DNA of 64,000 bases from Pyrinomonadaceae bacterium. GTDB taxonomy: Bacteria; Acidobacteriota; Blastocatellia; Pyrinomonadales; Pyrinomonadaceae. Position 1 is the stretch's first letter, and each line of letters starts with the position of its first letter. Where the stretch lies: the NCBI GenBank assembly GCA_013003215.1, contig JABDKD010000134.1, forward strand, positions 22,247 through 86,246, in the 5' to 3' direction. Below, piece by piece: positions 44,020 through 52,349 of the stretch. A program made the translations under genes and the position numbers. The notes under the pieces are model-generated. The model was not told where the DNA came from. It did no database searches and saw only the letters and a program-made list of their open reading frames with translations.

Positions 44020-45636
44020 TTACACGGCAGGCAGCACAAACGCCCCCAGGTGGGGCTTATCCGTATTCAGTGAAGTCCTAAGAGCAAGATCCAGTGTTTC
44101 CCTTAGGTTTTCCGGAAGAACGATCGTGTCGACAAAGCCACGGGCGGCCGCATACTTTGTGTCTAGCTCTTTTTCATATGTTTGCCGCACGGCCTCCATC
44201 TCGGCCAGCATATCGGCATCGGGCTCTAAGCCCTCCTTCTTCATCCTGTCGAGCATTGTTCCAAAAATCGCCTGAACCGCTGAGTCGCCCTCCATAACGC
44301 CCATTCGCCCGGTAGGGAGAGAAAATATGAAATCCGGATCGAATCCCTGGCCGGCCATTGCATAATATCCGGCACCGGAAGCGTGATTGATCGTCAGAAC
44401 AAGTTTTGGTACTTCCGCAGTTGCCATTGCCTCAACGAATCTCGCCCCCGCGCGAATTATCCCCGAGTGTTCAGCATCGGCGCCGACCATGAACCCGGAT
44501 ACGTCCTGAACGAAGAGGATCGGAGTCTTATGCCGGTTGCAGTTATCGATAAAATAGGCTGCCTTTTCGGCTGATTCTGTGTAAACGATCCCCCCGAACT
44601 TTGGCGGTTTGTCCTTTCGCGTAACCATCCCGCGGTGATTTGCTATGATCCCCACCTGAATCCCGTTGATTCTCGCTGTACCGCAGATCATTTCCTTTGC
44701 GTAATCCGCCTGGAACTCGTCCAGTGAACCCTCGTCAATAATGCAATTCAGAATCTCGCGCATTTCGTACGGCTGCCTGTGGTCCTCTGGAAGAAGATCG
44801 TATAGCTCTTCGGGTTCGTTTGCCGGATTGACGCCATCGATTATCGAAACGCTGGTCCTGTGTTTCTCAGGCAATTCGGAAACGAGTTCCCGGATCTTCT
44901 CGATACATTCTTTTTCATTGGCTGTCCGGTAATGTGCGACGCCCGAAACCGCATTGTGGGTCATCGCGCCGCCAAGTGTTTCATTATCAATGGTTTGACC
45001 GGTAGCCCCTTTGACCAGATTGGCCCCGCCGAGTCCCATGAAAGAAGTCCCCTCAACCATCAAGATCACATCGGAAAGTGCGGGCAAATAGGCCCCGCCG
45101 GCTACACACATCCCCATTACCGCCGAGATCTGAGGTACTCCCAGATATTTCCTCATTATCGAGTTGTAGTAAAAGATACGCGCTGCGCCGTACTGGCCCG
45201 GAAATACACCGCCTTGATATGGAAGGTTCACCCCGGCAGAATCAACAAGATAGATGATCGGAACCCTGCATCTCATTGCAACTTCCTGCGCCCTGAGGAT
45301 CTTTTTTATCGTCTCCGGATACCAGGCGCCAGCCTTGATGGTTGCATCGTTCGCGACGACGATACACTCGCGGCCGTTGACTCTCCCGACGGATGTTACG
45401 ACAGCCGCTGCGGGAGCTTTACCTCCGTATTCGTCGTAGGCGACCAAAAGCCCTAATTCAAATGAATCCTCGCCCTCATCAAACAGAAGTTGTATACGTT
45501 CCCGAGCGGTTAATTTTCCTTTCGCGTGTGTTTTTTCGATCTTCGCTTCCCCGCCGCCCAATTCCAGTTTCTCAACAAGGAATTTGTATTCATCAGCAAG
45601 TTCGCGCAGGCGTGTTTTTTCCGTCTTTGAATCCAT
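44020..45636 (-). CDS. Acyl-CoA carboxylase, carboxyltransferase (beta) subunit
   Basis: A 538-residue carboxyltransferase of the propionyl-/methylcrotonyl-CoA carboxylase type. Landmarks are GKLTARERIQLLFDEG, CRVPIIYLVDSAGVNLPYQ, FPGQYGAARIFY, MGMCVAGGAYLPALSDV and GIIANHRG. It moves the carboxyl group from biotin to an acyl-CoA. The FPGQYGAARIFY-CVAGGAY layout leans to the methylcrotonyl-CoA side (leucine breakdown), but propionyl- or geranyl-CoA cannot be excluded. The biotin carboxylase/BCCP subunit is not in the window. It starts 2 bp after the stop of the ATP-grasp gene. Confidence 0.9.
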   Translation of the reverse strand: MDSKTEKTRLRELADEYKFLVEKLELGGGEAKIEKTHAKGKLTARERIQLLFDEGEDSFELGLLVAYDEYGGKAPAAAVVTSVGRVNGRECIVVANDATIKAGAWYPETIKKILRAQEVAMRCRVPIIYLVDSAGVNLPYQGGVFPGQYGAARIFYYNSIMRKYLGVPQISAVMGMCVAGGAYLPALSDVILMVEGTSFMGLGGANLVKGATGQTIDNETLGGAMTHNAVSGVAHYRTANEKECIEKIRELVSELPEKHRTSVSIIDGVNPANEPEELYDLLPEDHRQPYEMREILNCIIDEGSLDEFQADYAKEMICGTARINGIQVGIIANHRGMVTRKDKPPKFGGIVYTESAEKAAYFIDNCNRHKTPILFVQDVSGFMVGADAEHSGIIRAGARFVEAMATAEVPKLVLTINHASGAGYYAMAGQGFDPDFIFSLPTGRMGVMEGDSAVQAIFGTMLDRMKKEGLEPDADMLAEMEAVRQTYEKELDTKYAAARGFVDTIVLPENLRETLDLALRTSLNTDKPHLGAFVLPAV

Positions 45637-45638
45637 TT

Positions 45639-46997
45639 CTACTGTTTCTTACCCCGAAGTATTATCGTTGGAACCATTCCACCACCGGATGAGACATTTG
45701 CAAGCTCCGAAGTGGAAAGCCTTGTGAAGGCAGAACCGGTTTTGCCGTTAAACATCAACGGATCAAGGTCCACCATCGAATTAACCATCTCAACTTCCCC
45801 GTTTTCATGGATATACGGAAAGACTTCTTTTGCAGTCTTCACCCTTTCCTGAACAATGTAATCACCGGTCTTTAAGGCATGTTCGATCGCTTTATCCCAT
45901 TCGGCCTCATCAGATGCCCAACCAATGAAGATTCCGTGCCCTCCATAATCGTCGTTTGGCTTTAAGACAAGTTTCCCATTGTTTTTGCGGGTCCACTCAA
46001 CAAGATCCACATCTTCATCGTAAAACTTGGTACTCGAAGGCTTAAAGTTACGGGTCCAGGGTATATGCGCCCTAATTGCTGAAAGCTCTCTGCTATCGAA
46101 CAAATGGCCATATTTTTCATCCGTCATTACAGCAAACATCGCCTTCTTATGCAGCAAAAGCGAACGATAGCTGTTCGCAAGACAGATCGCGCCGGCGCTA
46201 TAGGCCTCAAAGAGTTCAGGATATTCATCAATGATAGGAAGGTATTCCCGAACCAGTAGGCGCCGATAGACGATATCCAGCCGTATCCCCTTCGCGGTCA
46301 GGCTTTTACCGTCAAATTCAAGATCTTCCGGCGAACAGACCACAGCCGTGTGCCCGTTGGCTTCAAAAAACTCCCTGCAGAGCTCGAATTCCTCAACAGT
46401 TGGCAGGTCCTTTAGATCAACAATTCCGATCGTAGGTTTCCGGTCCGGTTCTCGTCCTAAATACTCGCGATAACTGCTCAGCAGAGCTCCTAACAGCCGC
46501 TTTCGTCCTTCGAGGCCGTAAATCTCGTATTTTTCGGAAAACCTGCGGACAATGGGCAGATCAAGGAAAATATCACGCGCCGAATCCGAAAAAGCTATTC
46601 CTGCCGGGCTTTCCGCGTTGAGTTCAACAAAAGTGTGAGAATCCTCAGTCAGAAATGAATCCAGGCGTGCCGTTGGTGCAGCCTGAGCATATCCCGGATC
46701 AGGGCCTATAAGTCGTTTTTCCTCAGCAGTTACGCCTAACTCTTCAATTACTTTTTCAGACTCGACGGCTGCGTCTCGAATCTTCTGAAGAGTTCCGAAT
46801 ACAGTCTCGCAGATCGTCGAAGTTGACACCCAATCTGATTCGTCAACAAAATGCGGGCGTAAATATGGAGCTAGGCGTCTGCCCCCAAAAATAAGGCGTG
46901 CCTCTTCAAGCTTCGAATCAAGCTGGTCCACCGACGATTTTTTCAAACCTTCGTCTTTCAGGAGTTCGTTATAGTACCCTACTGCCTCTTTTAACAT
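45639..46997 (-). CDS. Circularly permuted ATP-grasp-like protein
   Basis: A 452-residue protein that looks like an ATP-grasp ligase of the circularly permuted/glutathionylspermidine synthase-like group: TFVELNAESPAGIAFSD (about 121-137), VYRRLLVREYLP (about 244-255), LANSYRSLLLHKKAMFAVM and GKLVLKPNDDYGGHGIFIG. ATP-grasp enzymes join a carboxylate to an amine or thiol via acyl phosphate; the substrate here is unknown. It follows the GNAT gene by 1 bp and precedes the carboxylase by 2 bp. A GNAT plus this ligase could modify a small peptide or amine, which is inference. Confidence 0.72.
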   Translation of the reverse strand: MLKEAVGYYNELLKDEGLKKSSVDQLDSKLEEARLIFGGRRLAPYLRPHFVDESDWVSTSTICETVFGTLQKIRDAAVESEKVIEELGVTAEEKRLIGPDPGYAQAAPTARLDSFLTEDSHTFVELNAESPAGIAFSDSARDIFLDLPIVRRFSEKYEIYGLEGRKRLLGALLSSYREYLGREPDRKPTIGIVDLKDLPTVEEFELCREFFEANGHTAVVCSPEDLEFDGKSLTAKGIRLDIVYRRLLVREYLPIIDEYPELFEAYSAGAICLANSYRSLLLHKKAMFAVMTDEKYGHLFDSRELSAIRAHIPWTRNFKPSSTKFYDEDVDLVEWTRKNNGKLVLKPNDDYGGHGIFIGWASDEAEWDKAIEHALKTGDYIVQERVKTAKEVFPYIHENGEVEMVNSMVDLDPLMFNGKTGSAFTRLSTSELANVSSGGGMVPTIILRGKKQ

Positions 46998-46998
46998 C

Positions 46999-47511
46999 TT
47001 AAACCAATCTATTCAGATCAAACTCGTATCTTATTACAAAATAAGGACTTCGTTTTTTCACGCTATGGAACTTGAATCCCATGTCTTCATAAACCCTACG
47101 AAGCTTGGGTCTGTCAGCGCAATCCAAACGCAAATAGCGTCTTCCATCTGCTATCGCTTTTAGTTTTGCCCATTCGATCATCGCACCCGACAGGCCGAGC
47201 CCAGAAAAGTTTCGTCTTACAGCAACCCTATGGATGAATGCCGAATCTTCGTGCGGCACATCATCCCAATACTCAAGATCTGCTTTTTGATAGCGAAAAC
47301 AGCCTGCTGTGTTTCCTTCAAACGCTGCCAGCCAGAATAGTCCCTTCAAAACCTCAGATTCGATCTTCTCCGGCGTAAGCTCATCCGCTTCCCAGAGCTT
47401 CTCCCCTTTGGACTCCAGCCACGTCGCTGCTTCGGTCAGAATCAACGAGATCTCGCCGATGTCATCTTCCGTTGCCCTGCGAATCTCGAGTTCATTCTTA
47501 CCCGCTACCAT
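46999..47511 (-). CDS. GNAT-family N-acetyltransferase
   Basis: A 170-residue protein with a GNAT fold: IRRATEDDIGEISLILTEA at the start, the acetyl-CoA loop VRRNFSGLGLSGAMIEWA (about 113-130), and YLRLDCADRPKLRRVYEDMGF near the end. The family acetylates amines; the substrate is unknown. It is closely packed upstream of the ATP-grasp gene and 13 bp downstream of an unknown gene, so it belongs to a five-gene minus-strand operon. Confidence 0.87.
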   Translation of the reverse strand: MVAGKNELEIRRATEDDIGEISLILTEAATWLESKGEKLWEADELTPEKIESEVLKGLFWLAAFEGNTAGCFRYQKADLEYWDDVPHEDSAFIHRVAVRRNFSGLGLSGAMIEWAKLKAIADGRRYLRLDCADRPKLRRVYEDMGFKFHSVKKRSPYFVIRYEFDLNRLV

Positions 47512-47524
47512 GCCCCGTTAAACC

Positions 47525-48100
47525 TTACTTCTTGGCTTTTTTGTTCAGCCATTTGGCCCAACGTTCAAAAATTGGCCTTAACGGTGCAAACAACCTGCCG
47601 CGCCAAGTGTTTTTCGCCCTGCTTTCACTCCATCGTTTAAGCTGCTTCTCCGCATACTGGCGAATCTGCGGTTCAAGATTCTGTTTCTTGACCGAATGTT
47701 TCATGGTCATGAAATAGTGCTGACCGACCAAAGAGAAAATAAGACCTGCCAAATTGCTCTTAAAGGAGGTCTTTGCCATCCACTTCTCAGTCCATTTGCC
47801 AAACGGCTTTAGAAGCGCCCCCACTGAAACCTCCATCCACGCCCCTTTATTCTGGACTTTCGGGTGGTATAGACCGGGCAAATCCCCTTGAAACTCGACC
47901 TTCGCGTCTTTAATCCGCGGATCAGAAATAAAATCCACGATCTGCATCCGTTCAAGCCCCCTCACGTGTTCGACGGGTAGGAAATCAAATACATCCTGGA
48001 TGTGCTCAATTGTTTTCTTAGGCAGATCTATATCCGCCTTGTTCTCAATCTTTAACTTCTTTTTTCCAATGGGCTTTTTGCCCGCAACCTCTAGTGCCAT
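47525..48100 (-). CDS. Conserved-looking protein of unknown function
   Basis: A 191-residue basic protein I do not recognise. It begins with a Lys-rich stretch (GKKPIGKKKLKIENKAD). A middle region contains LPGLYHPKVQNKGAWMEVSVG, and SNLAGLIFSLVGQHYFMT could be a membrane-touching helix. The placement of VGQHY recalls a zinc-peptidase helix, but the Glu of HExxH is absent, so activity is not claimed. The C-terminus is rich in Arg, Trp and Lys. It lies 9 bp after a secreted unknown protein and 13 bp before the GNAT gene. Confidence 0.68.
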   Translation of the reverse strand: MALEVAGKKPIGKKKLKIENKADIDLPKKTIEHIQDVFDFLPVEHVRGLERMQIVDFISDPRIKDAKVEFQGDLPGLYHPKVQNKGAWMEVSVGALLKPFGKWTEKWMAKTSFKSNLAGLIFSLVGQHYFMTMKHSVKKQNLEPQIRQYAEKQLKRWSESRAKNTWRGRLFAPLRPIFERWAKWLNKKAKK

Positions 48101-48109
48101 AAATAGTCT

Positions 48110-48619
48110 TTAAACGCCCCAATGCTCGATCTTATCAACCAAAAATCTATTTTTATCGCAATCTATCGAGAACAACGCATTGATCCCGTCGCTCAACGAA
48201 AAATGGTGAGTTCCTGATTCGAATCTGTACTTCGAAAAAGTAAACCTTATCTCTAACTTGATTCCTTTCGTTCTCATCGGCCAGATTTCGAGAATCGGCA
48301 TTTCGGCTCCTTCCTTCTTGCCATTCCCGAATCCTTTGTAAGCCTTGACTAGACCTGAGCCGTTTACGTGGTTAATGCGGATATCGCCCACCTTGTCAGG
48401 GAGATCGATCCCGGTCCGATGAAGGATTGTCATTGATTTTTCGGTTTTGAGCCGCTTCCCTTCGGTCGGCCACTTGATCATGTCCGTTAACGCAGCATCA
48501 AGCGCAACGTGATAAAGATCCCCCGAATCGAATTCGACCTGTTTTTGCGCTGCCGCGAAAGGAACAAGGAATAAGACGCAAACCGATAAAAACGCAAACC
48601 TGGCAATTACTCCGTTCAT
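48110..48619 (-). CDS. Secreted protein of unknown function
   Basis: A 169-residue protein. ATG 48619 starts a good signal peptide (ARFAFLSVCVLFLVPFAAAQ); a longer frame adds 19 residues before it. The mature part looks beta-rich (ILEIWPMRTKGIKLEIRFTF) and carries no known motif. It is the first gene of the operon that goes on to the GNAT, ATP-grasp and carboxylase genes, and it diverges from lpxC with about 130 bp between starts. Confidence 0.68.
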   Translation of the reverse strand: MNGVIARFAFLSVCVLFLVPFAAAQKQVEFDSGDLYHVALDAALTDMIKWPTEGKRLKTEKSMTILHRTGIDLPDKVGDIRINHVNGSGLVKAYKGFGNGKKEGAEMPILEIWPMRTKGIKLEIRFTFSKYRFESGTHHFSLSDGINALFSIDCDKNRFLVDKIEHWGV

Positions 48620-48752
48620 TTGTTGTAGAAAAGCCACAATCCCTCCATTCCAGTGGTCAGAAAGCCACAACGCCATCTATGTTTGATGAGTCGAACTTTG
48701 AATTCTACAATGTTTCCCGTTCGGCATAAACCTTGCAGTGACAAGTAATCGA

Positions 48753-49604
48753 ATGAGTCGACAGACGACCCTTACAAAACGAGTCAGTGCGAGCGGCATC
48801 GGGCTTCACACGGGCGTGGAAGTAAACATCGAGCTCGCTCCGGCCCCCTCAAATTCGGGCTATATCTTTGTCCGCACTGATTTGGATGATTTTGAGATCC
48901 CCGCAAGTGCTGAGTATACGTCCCACTGCAGTTATGCCACGACACTTCTACGAAACGGCGTCGTGCTGTCGACATGTGAGCACTTGCTCTCCGCCCTGTA
49001 CGGTTCGGGCATAGACAATTGCTTCATAAGACTAGACAACATAGAACTCCCGATAATGGACGGATCTTCAGAGGACTTCGTTGGACTCATCGAAAAAGCG
49101 GGAATTAAGAAGCTACGTGCTCCTCGACGCTATTTCAAGGTTTTGCAAAAGGTGGAATTCGAGATTGACGACCGGAAAATGTCTATAGAGCCCGCAGACC
49201 GGCTGGAAATCGAATGCACGATTGATTTTCCGCATCCCTTGATCGAAACTCAGACATTCGATTTCGTATTGGATAACGGCTCGTTCGGTCGTGAGATTGC
49301 TTCGGCAAGAACATTCGGCTTTACGCATGAGATTGAAATGCTTAGAAAGGCGAATCTCGCGAGGGGCGGTTCACTGGACAACGCAATCGTGTTGTCGGAT
49401 GAGGGTATGCTCAACAAAGGCCCTCTCCGCTACAAAGACGAGTTTGTACGTCACAAAATACTCGACATTATTGGCGACATCGCTCTGTTAGGGATGCCGG
49501 TCCTTGGAAAGATCCGCGCGGAGAAAAGCGGTCATGCAATCCATGCTTCCCTGGTTTCAAAGCTCCTTAAGGCCGAAGACGCTTGGGAGATTGTGACTTC
49601 CTAG
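48753..49604 (+). CDS. lpxC: UDP-3-O-acyl-N-acetylglucosamine deacetylase
   Basis: A 283-residue zinc enzyme that carries out the committed step of lipid A synthesis. The zinc ligands can be assigned by motif: His77 in STCEHLLSAL, and His234 plus Asp238 in RHKILDIIGD; His261 in GHAIHASL is the general acid. The N-terminus QTTLTKRVSASGIGLHTG is typical. ATG 48753 was chosen over a GTG 15 bp upstream. Unlike many Proteobacteria it is not next to ftsZ. A heptamer repeat begins directly after its stop. Confidence 0.95.
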   Translation: MSRQTTLTKRVSASGIGLHTGVEVNIELAPAPSNSGYIFVRTDLDDFEIPASAEYTSHCSYATTLLRNGVVLSTCEHLLSALYGSGIDNCFIRLDNIELPIMDGSSEDFVGLIEKAGIKKLRAPRRYFKVLQKVEFEIDDRKMSIEPADRLEIECTIDFPHPLIETQTFDFVLDNGSFGREIASARTFGFTHEIEMLRKANLARGGSLDNAIVLSDEGMLNKGPLRYKDEFVRHKILDIIGDIALLGMPVLGKIRAEKSGHAIHASLVSKLLKAEDAWEIVTS

Positions 49605-49638
49605 GTTCAAGTTTCAGGTTTCAAGTTTTGGGTTCTTC
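49604..49638. repeat. Short heptamer array after lpxC
   Basis: Units ggttcaa, gtttcag, gtttcaa, gttttgg and gttcttc in 7-bp register, starting on the last base of the lpxC stop. They resemble the gttccaa array at 31675. Confidence 0.6.
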
Positions 49639-49800
49639 AATTTGTGCCGATGGTTGGTTAGTATTAAAGCCAGGTTAGTCGAAAAGCTGCACATGGCAAA
49701 CTGAGAAATTTCATACCCTGCGGAACAGCGTGATTGGCCTGGATGGCTATGTCAGCGTGACTTGAGTCACAGTTCGAAGCTAATCCTTCGTAGAACCAGC

Positions 49801-49860
49801 AGCCACCGCCTACCGGCGGCGGTTCTCATAAGTTATAAGTCCTCAGTTATCAGTTCTCAG
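49801..49860. repeat. 60-bp direct repeat, copy 1
   Basis: Begins agccaccgcctaccggcgg and ends cagttctcag. The GC-rich head forms a ccgcc-tacc-ggcgg hairpin; the tail contains 7-bp units (tcctcag, ttatcag, ttctcag). It is nearly identical to copy 2, which lies 67 bp downstream start to start. Confidence 0.88.
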
Positions 49861-49867
49861 CTTCGGA

Positions 49868-49927
49868 AGCCACCGCCTACCGGCGGCGGTTCTCATAAGT
49901 TATCAGTCCTCAGTTATCAGTTTTCAG
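49868..49927. repeat. 60-bp direct repeat, copy 2
   Basis: Differs from copy 1 at only two positions (a/c in the ttatnag unit and c/t in the last heptamer). It leads straight into the longer TTNTCAG array. Confidence 0.88.
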
Positions 49928-49955
49928 TTTTCAGTTCTCAGTTCTCAGTTCTCAG
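49900..49955. repeat. Heptamer array (TTNTCAG) ending in the gnd stop codon
   Basis: Eight 7-bp units in strict register: ttatcag, tcctcag, ttatcag, ttttcag twice, then ttctcag three times. The final unit includes the gnd stop. On the gnd coding strand the array reads GAACTGA repeats starting at the stop. Confidence 0.88.
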
Positions 49956-51352
49956 TCTTCCCACTCTGTGTGAAAAGTTCCCTCACGGTCAATGCGCTTA
50001 TAGGTATGTGAACCAAAATAATCCCGCTGAGCCTGCAAAAGGTTTGCAGGCAGCCTCCCTGAAGTAATCGCGTCAAAATACCCATACCCAGAGGAATAGG
50101 CCACTACGGGAATACCACCTCTTCCCGCAATTGCCTGGAATTTAAGAAATCCCTTGCGCCCCTCTGATACTGTCTTTGTGATTCCCGGATCAAAAAGCAG
50201 GTTTTCAATCGATGGAGTCTCGGCAAAGATTGTCCTGAATTCCTCAAGCAAACTGGCTCGGATGATACAGCCCCCGCGCCAGATCTTGGCAATCTCAGCA
50301 AAATCCAGTTCGAATCCCTTCTCTTTCGAAGCTTCCGCGAGCAATGCAAACCCCTGTGCATATGAAACTACATAGGCGCCAAGGAGTATCCTTCCCAGTT
50401 CGTCGGTTCCGAATTTTTCGCTTCCGACCGCTGAAGATTTTTCGATCACTTCACTCAGAGCCAAACGCTGATCCCGCAACGCCGAAATCTGTCTCATGGT
50501 CACCGCGGCATCGATTGTCGGGATAGGGATCCCGAGTTCCAAAGCCACTTCAGAAGTCCAACGACCGGTCCCCTTCTGGCCGGCAGTGTCCAGGATCTGC
50601 TCGACAAGGTAACCATCTCCGAGGTCGTCCTCCTTCGTAAGAATCGCAGCCGTGATCTCTGTAAGATAGGCATTGAGGCTGCTTTTGTTCCAGCGATCGA
50701 ATGCATAGCTCATTGCGGCGTGATTCATTCCGAGGCCATTTTTCATGACGTCATATGTCTCACAAATGAGCTGCATCATGGCGTATTCGATTCCGTTGTG
50801 GACCATTTTCACGAAATGACCTGCGGATCCATTACCCAAATGCGCTGCGCAGGGCTCCCCGTTTACTTTAGCGGAAACGGCCTCAAGGATCGGGGCAACC
50901 TGCGCATAGACATCTTTTTTTCCACCGATCATGATACTCGGCCCGAGCCTTGCGCCCTTTGCTCCACCCGAAACACCTACACCTAAGAACTCCAGGTTCT
51001 TTTTGTTCAACTCCTTTTCCCTCCGTTCGGTATCAGGAAAATGAGAATTACCTCCGTCGATGATTAGGTCACCCGCTTCCAAATGAGGCTCGAGGTCTGC
51101 AATTACTGCGTCAACGATCTTTCCCGCCGGAACAAGCAGCATGATGTTCCTGGGGGCCTCAAGCGAGCCCACAAATTCCTCGAGCGTATCTACTCCCGTT
51201 ACATCAAACTCCCTGCCTTCTTCATTTAAGGCGTTTACCTTCTCATCGTTCAAATCGTAGCCGACACATTTGAAACCGCTGTCAGCAACGTTTAATAGAA
51301 AGTTGCGGCCCATGACACCGAGGCCAATCATTCCGAATTTTGCTTTGCTCAT
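49952..51352 (-). CDS. gnd: 6-phosphogluconate dehydrogenase, decarboxylating
   Basis: A 466-residue enzyme that oxidises 6-phosphogluconate to ribulose 5-phosphate, CO2 and NADPH in the pentose phosphate pathway. It has the Rossmann motif GLGVMGRN near 10-17, DGGNSHFPDTERR, the signature GVSGGAKGARLGPSIMIGG, the catalytic HFVKMVHNGIEYAMM, and the C-terminal HTYKRIDREGTFH. AGGTG lies upstream of the ATG. The length is normal for the family. Its 3' end abuts a heptamer repeat array. No zwf or pgl is adjacent. Confidence 0.95.
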   Translation of the reverse strand: MSKAKFGMIGLGVMGRNFLLNVADSGFKCVGYDLNDEKVNALNEEGREFDVTGVDTLEEFVGSLEAPRNIMLLVPAGKIVDAVIADLEPHLEAGDLIIDGGNSHFPDTERREKELNKKNLEFLGVGVSGGAKGARLGPSIMIGGKKDVYAQVAPILEAVSAKVNGEPCAAHLGNGSAGHFVKMVHNGIEYAMMQLICETYDVMKNGLGMNHAAMSYAFDRWNKSSLNAYLTEITAAILTKEDDLGDGYLVEQILDTAGQKGTGRWTSEVALELGIPIPTIDAAVTMRQISALRDQRLALSEVIEKSSAVGSEKFGTDELGRILLGAYVVSYAQGFALLAEASKEKGFELDFAEIAKIWRGGCIIRASLLEEFRTIFAETPSIENLLFDPGITKTVSEGRKGFLKFQAIAGRGGIPVVAYSSGYGYFDAITSGRLPANLLQAQRDYFGSHTYKRIDREGTFHTEWED

Positions 51353-51431
51353 AATTCACCTGCGGCGTCCCCACGCCATTCCGGCTCTGATCCTCTTGAC
51401 TAGTTATTCTGGTCTATTAGATTCTAAACAA

Positions 51432-52349
51432 ATGCAGCCACTCTCCAAAGCGATAAGACCAACAACATTTCTACGACCCCGAAAACTGATAGACGAGATC
51501 GGCGTCGATTTGACGATTGCGAGCGAAACCTTCCAACACACAGGGAGTTTCAAATTCAGAGCTGCGTACAACGTGGCGTCCTCGGTGGACAATGACCACC
51601 TTATAGCCGCTTCATCGGGAAACTTCGGACAGGCCCTCGCTTATGCGTGTAAGTTACTTGGTAAGAAGTGTCACGTCGTGATGCCGGATAATTCCGCCGG
51701 AGTAAAAGTTGAAGCAGTCCGGAACTTTGGCGCAACGGCGGACCTAATCGATATAAACAGGATCGGACGCGAGGAACGGGTCGATGAACTGTGTCGAGAG
51801 TTTCCGGGTGCGTATCGGGCAAGTGCCTATGATGATCCTCTCGTCATTGCAGGAAACTCAACACTCGGTGCTGAAATTGCCGATCACCATATAGATTTTG
51901 ATGCAGTAGTCGTGCCTGTTGGAGGAGGCGGGTTGATTTCAGGCATTTCTAAGTCCCTTTGTGATTCGGGCACCGATTCGAAACTGTTCGGCGCCGAACC
52001 CTTGATGGCAAACGACGCGGCGAGATCATTGCGTAACGGTTCAATCGTCAGAAACGATACCGAGCCTCAGACTATAGCCGATGGTGCTCGTACCGTGTCG
52101 CTCGGAAATCACAACTGGGAGATAATTAAAGATGGTGTGACCGAAATAATCGAAGTAGATGAAGAATCGATAAAGACCGCACTAAGGCTTTACTTTGGGC
52201 TGGCGAACTTAAAGGTGGAGCCTACCGGAGCTGTTTCACTCGGAGCGGTCTTATCAAATCGCACAAAATTCGAAAATAAGAGGACATGTGCTGTTGTCAG
52301 CGGCGGCAACGTTGACGCAGAAATCTACTCGAACCTATTGAGTGCCTGA
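51432..52349 (+). CDS. Threonine/serine dehydratase-like PLP enzyme
   Basis: A 305-residue fold-type II PLP enzyme with Lys41 in TGSFKFRAAYN (Schiff-base lysine), SSGNFGQALAYA and the phosphate-binding GGGGLISG. There is no C-terminal regulatory ACT domain, so it resembles catabolic threonine dehydratase or serine racemase more than biosynthetic IlvA. It would give 2-oxobutyrate or pyruvate plus ammonia; 2-oxobutyrate leads to propionyl-CoA, which the mutase in this window could use downstream. ATG 51432 was chosen because a longer frame runs over the start of the divergent gnd. Confidence 0.87.
   Translation: MQPLSKAIRPTTFLRPRKLIDEIGVDLTIASETFQHTGSFKFRAAYNVASSVDNDHLIAASSGNFGQALAYACKLLGKKCHVVMPDNSAGVKVEAVRNFGATADLIDINRIGREERVDELCREFPGAYRASAYDDPLVIAGNSTLGAEIADHHIDFDAVVVPVGGGGLISGISKSLCDSGTDSKLFGAEPLMANDAARSLRNGSIVRNDTEPQTIADGARTVSLGNHNWEIIKDGVTEIIEVDEESIKTALRLYFGLANLKVEPTGAVSLGAVLSNRTKFENKRTCAVVSGGNVDAEIYSNLLSA

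Larger units (their letters stand above)
49605..49951. other. Repeat-filled gap between lpxC and gnd
   Basis: No coding sequence is supported here. It holds the short heptamer array, about 160 bp of unremarkable sequence with a gtgact-tg-agtcac inverted repeat (49757-49770), two copies of a 60-bp direct repeat, and a heptamer array that runs into the gnd stop codon. Confidence 0.75.

Noticed and set aside
44860..45456. A 198-codon open frame on the plus strand
   Set aside because: It is a shadow of the carboxylase beta-subunit gene, rich in Cys, His and Arg as expected for such frames.
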